DNA of 7,960 nt. It comes from Flavobacteriia bacterium (lineage in GTDB: Bacteria; Bacteroidota; Bacteroidia; Flavobacteriales_D; Crocinitomicaceae). The position numbers were made by a program, and so were the translations under genes. Within the stretch, counting starts at the first letter, position 1. The number at the start of each line of letters is the position of its first letter. The notes beneath the pieces are model-generated. The model was not told the origin of the DNA and made no database searches. It saw only the letters and a list, made by a program, of their open reading frames with translations. Shown here piece by piece: positions 6,649 to 7,960 of this stretch. The stretch lies in assembly GCA_009925805.1 (NCBI GenBank), contig RFQF01000092.1, positions 1 to 7,960 of the forward strand, read 5' to 3'.

Positions 6649-6655
6649 AAAGATA
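6648..6655 (-). promoter_or_regulatory. Weak candidate murF -7 element (TATCTTTA on minus strand)
   Basis: TATCTTTA matches seven of the eight positions of TAnnTTTG (last G is A). If functional, the RNA would start inside the terminator hairpin about 20 nt before the murF ATG, so the hairpin could not form in that transcript. No -33 TTG is visible at the right distance. The call is weak; it is listed because murF otherwise has no evident promoter downstream of the terminator. Confidence 0.2.
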
Positions 6656-6672
6656 GTTAATCTAAACGTTGC

Positions 6673-7960
6673 TTACTTACGACGACGTTTTTTGAAGTTC
6701 ATGTTGCGTTGATCTCCCAAACGGTCCATGGCGCATCGGAAACCGATGGTTGCGCTCGTTTTATCTTGGTCTAAGAACCGGCGATTTCCAGCGGACAACC
6801 AGTAGGCACGATCCGCCCAAGACCCTCCTTTGTAAACTTTTGATTTGTCGGAGATCAAGGTAGTAGGCCAACCGGAAGACGTTGGGGATAAAAGGTTCCC
6901 CTGTAAGTCACGGTTTTCATGTTCGCTTTGGTACACTGTATTTTTTGCACTGAGAAGTCCGTTATTGATGTCGCTGATACGCTTTTGATTGTTGTAGAAA
7001 ATAGAAGACTCTAAATCGCCATCTAAATAATCGATGTAGTCGTCTTTTCTATAATTTAATCGACCGATATTTTCTTCTTCGGTAACGTTTCTCCAACGTT
7101 GTTTTCCACGAGATTCTATGGTATATTCAGAAAGTCCATTTCGCAAATTAAGCAACCAAGTGGTGATGGTTTGGTCTACTTGATAATTCGGGAATCGTGT
7201 ACCAAGATATGATTTGTCTTCTGCAGATGTAGGTTTTTCTTGATCGAAAATGGATTTAAATTCCCCCTCTTCAGGATTACCTTGGTCATCAAATCTCTTT
7301 AGAAAAACTCCAGCTTTTTCAATTTTCGCTTTTCCATCACCTCCAAAATCACTTTGAATCACTTCCTTACTACGAATATCTTCATTTAACAATTCCGTCA
7401 TGGTTTTGGAACCGAACAACGCTGCTTCGATGTAAGCAGAGGATTTTACCGTGTTACCTTTATTGTATAGAAATATTGCTGTGTCTAAAAGTGCATTTAT
7501 ATCATCTAAAACCTGGAATTTCGCTTTATCAGACTCTGAATACATTTTGTTGTTTGCGGTGTAATATTGACTTAAGCTATTGAATTTATACTTTCTAGGA
7601 TCTTGATTCGAATTAATTTTAACACCCGAAGATATACTATTAACGTATGGATTAAAATCGGATCTGTTACCCACTACTTTAAATGGCATTCTGAAAAATT
7701 CAGAACCAATGGTGAAAACTAAACTTCCGGTATCTCCTGGTGCTGGTGTGAATTTAGTGAATTCAATGGTGTAGACAGAATCACCGATGTTTCTAATCAC
7801 CGTTGCTCCGGGAACGGTATTAGCCCAAGAACCTTTAGCACCTTTGTTTGCATTAAGCAGTGTTTGATACATCGCAGCACCTTTTAATGATTTAACATCA
7901 AAACGCATGGTGTCTCCTACGGCAACATAATTATATCCATTGTTGAATTGGTATTTACCA
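6673..7960 (-). CDS. gldJ: GldJ-like gliding motility / type IX secretion protein, 5' end outside window
   Basis: At least 428 residues are encoded; the frame is open through the window edge, so the start is not seen. The C-terminal 42-residue stretch (VYKGGSW, RAYWL, RRFLDQD, IGFRCAMDR) is the characteristic end of the GldJ/GldK branch of the formylglycine-generating-enzyme (FGE) fold, and the EEENxGRLNYRK...DGDLESS segment before it also resembles GldJ. In Flavobacteriia GldJ is an outer-membrane lipoprotein that stabilises the gliding motor and T9SS. murF downstream favours GldJ over GldK. The visible upstream 300 or so residues lack the core FGE motifs (PV-x-x-VSW, RLPTEAEWE, NVxEW). They begin with a beta-rich, Ig-like stretch (GYNYVAVGDT to FRMPFKVV), then a mostly helical segment (around KAKFQVLDDINALLDTAIF). 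The protein ends in a basic KKRRRK tail. Either a large insertion splits the FGE domain or the upstream part is a different domain; this window cannot decide. Confidence 0.65.
   Translation of the reverse strand, partial: GKYQFNNGYNYVAVGDTMRFDVKSLKGAAMYQTLLNANKGAKGSWANTVPGATVIRNIGDSVYTIEFTKFTPAPGDTGSLVFTIGSEFFRMPFKVVGNRSDFNPYVNSISSGVKINSNQDPRKYKFNSLSQYYTANNKMYSESDKAKFQVLDDINALLDTAIFLYNKGNTVKSSAYIEAALFGSKTMTELLNEDIRSKEVIQSDFGGDGKAKIEKAGVFLKRFDDQGNPEEGEFKSIFDQEKPTSAEDKSYLGTRFPNYQVDQTITTWLLNLRNGLSEYTIESRGKQRWRNVTEEENIGRLNYRKDDYIDYLDGDLESSIFYNNQKRISDINNGLLSAKNTVYQSEHENRDLQGNLLSPTSSGWPTTLISDKSKVYKGGSWADRAYWLSAGNRRFLDQDKTSATIGFRCAMDRLGDQRNMNFKKRRRK

Noticed and set aside
1..7960. tRNA, rRNA, riboswitch, CRISPR, insertion sequence or phage genes
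   Set aside because: I saw no cloverleaf, repeat-spacer array, transposase motif, terminal inverted repeats or integrase; non-coding gaps are all about 120 bp or less.

Overview
The window is ordinary-looking chromosome from a member of the Bacteroidota, probably Flavobacteriales. Three things suggest this: a GldJ-type gliding/type IX secretion protein next to murF, a roughly 650-residue GyrB of the Bacteroidota form, and TAnnTTTG-type -7 promoter elements with AT-rich leaders that lack a Shine-Dalgarno sequence. The placement rests on family recognition, not on a search. I see no tRNA, rRNA, CRISPR array, insertion sequence, phage gene or attachment site, and no gene-free stretch longer than about 300 bases.

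Layout. At 1-197 (+) is the 3' end of valS. It converges on, and overlaps by 4 nt, an exported OmpA-domain protein at 194-1048 (-). Divergent from that gene is a lipoprotein-type glutathione/thiol peroxidase at 1109-1696 (+). Next is gyrB at 1816-3767 (+), whose last 44 conserved codons are out of frame because one base is missing near 3631-3633. A perfect 12-bp bidirectional terminator (3768-3796) separates gyrB from convergent gcvH at 3815-4192 (-). A short divergent promoter region leads to prfB at 4267-5349 (+, release factor 2, no programmed frameshift). prfB converges on, and overlaps by 3 nt, murF at 5346-6623 (-). Upstream of murF on the same strand is a gldJ-like gene at 6673-7960 (-), cut by the window edge. 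An intrinsic terminator hairpin lies between these two, with its U-tract touching the murF start codon.

Most genes are unrelated housekeeping functions: tRNA charging, DNA supercoiling, glycine cleavage, translation termination and peptidoglycan precursor synthesis. Three encode envelope proteins: the OmpA-domain protein, the lipoprotein peroxidase and GldJ.

The points most worth a second look are the gyrB frameshift, the unusual gldJ-like protein (a recognisable C-terminal FGE-like end preceded by at least 300 residues lacking the expected FGE core, with much lower GC), the terminator abutting the murF start, and the start region of prfB. I did not find a convincing new multi-gene system.
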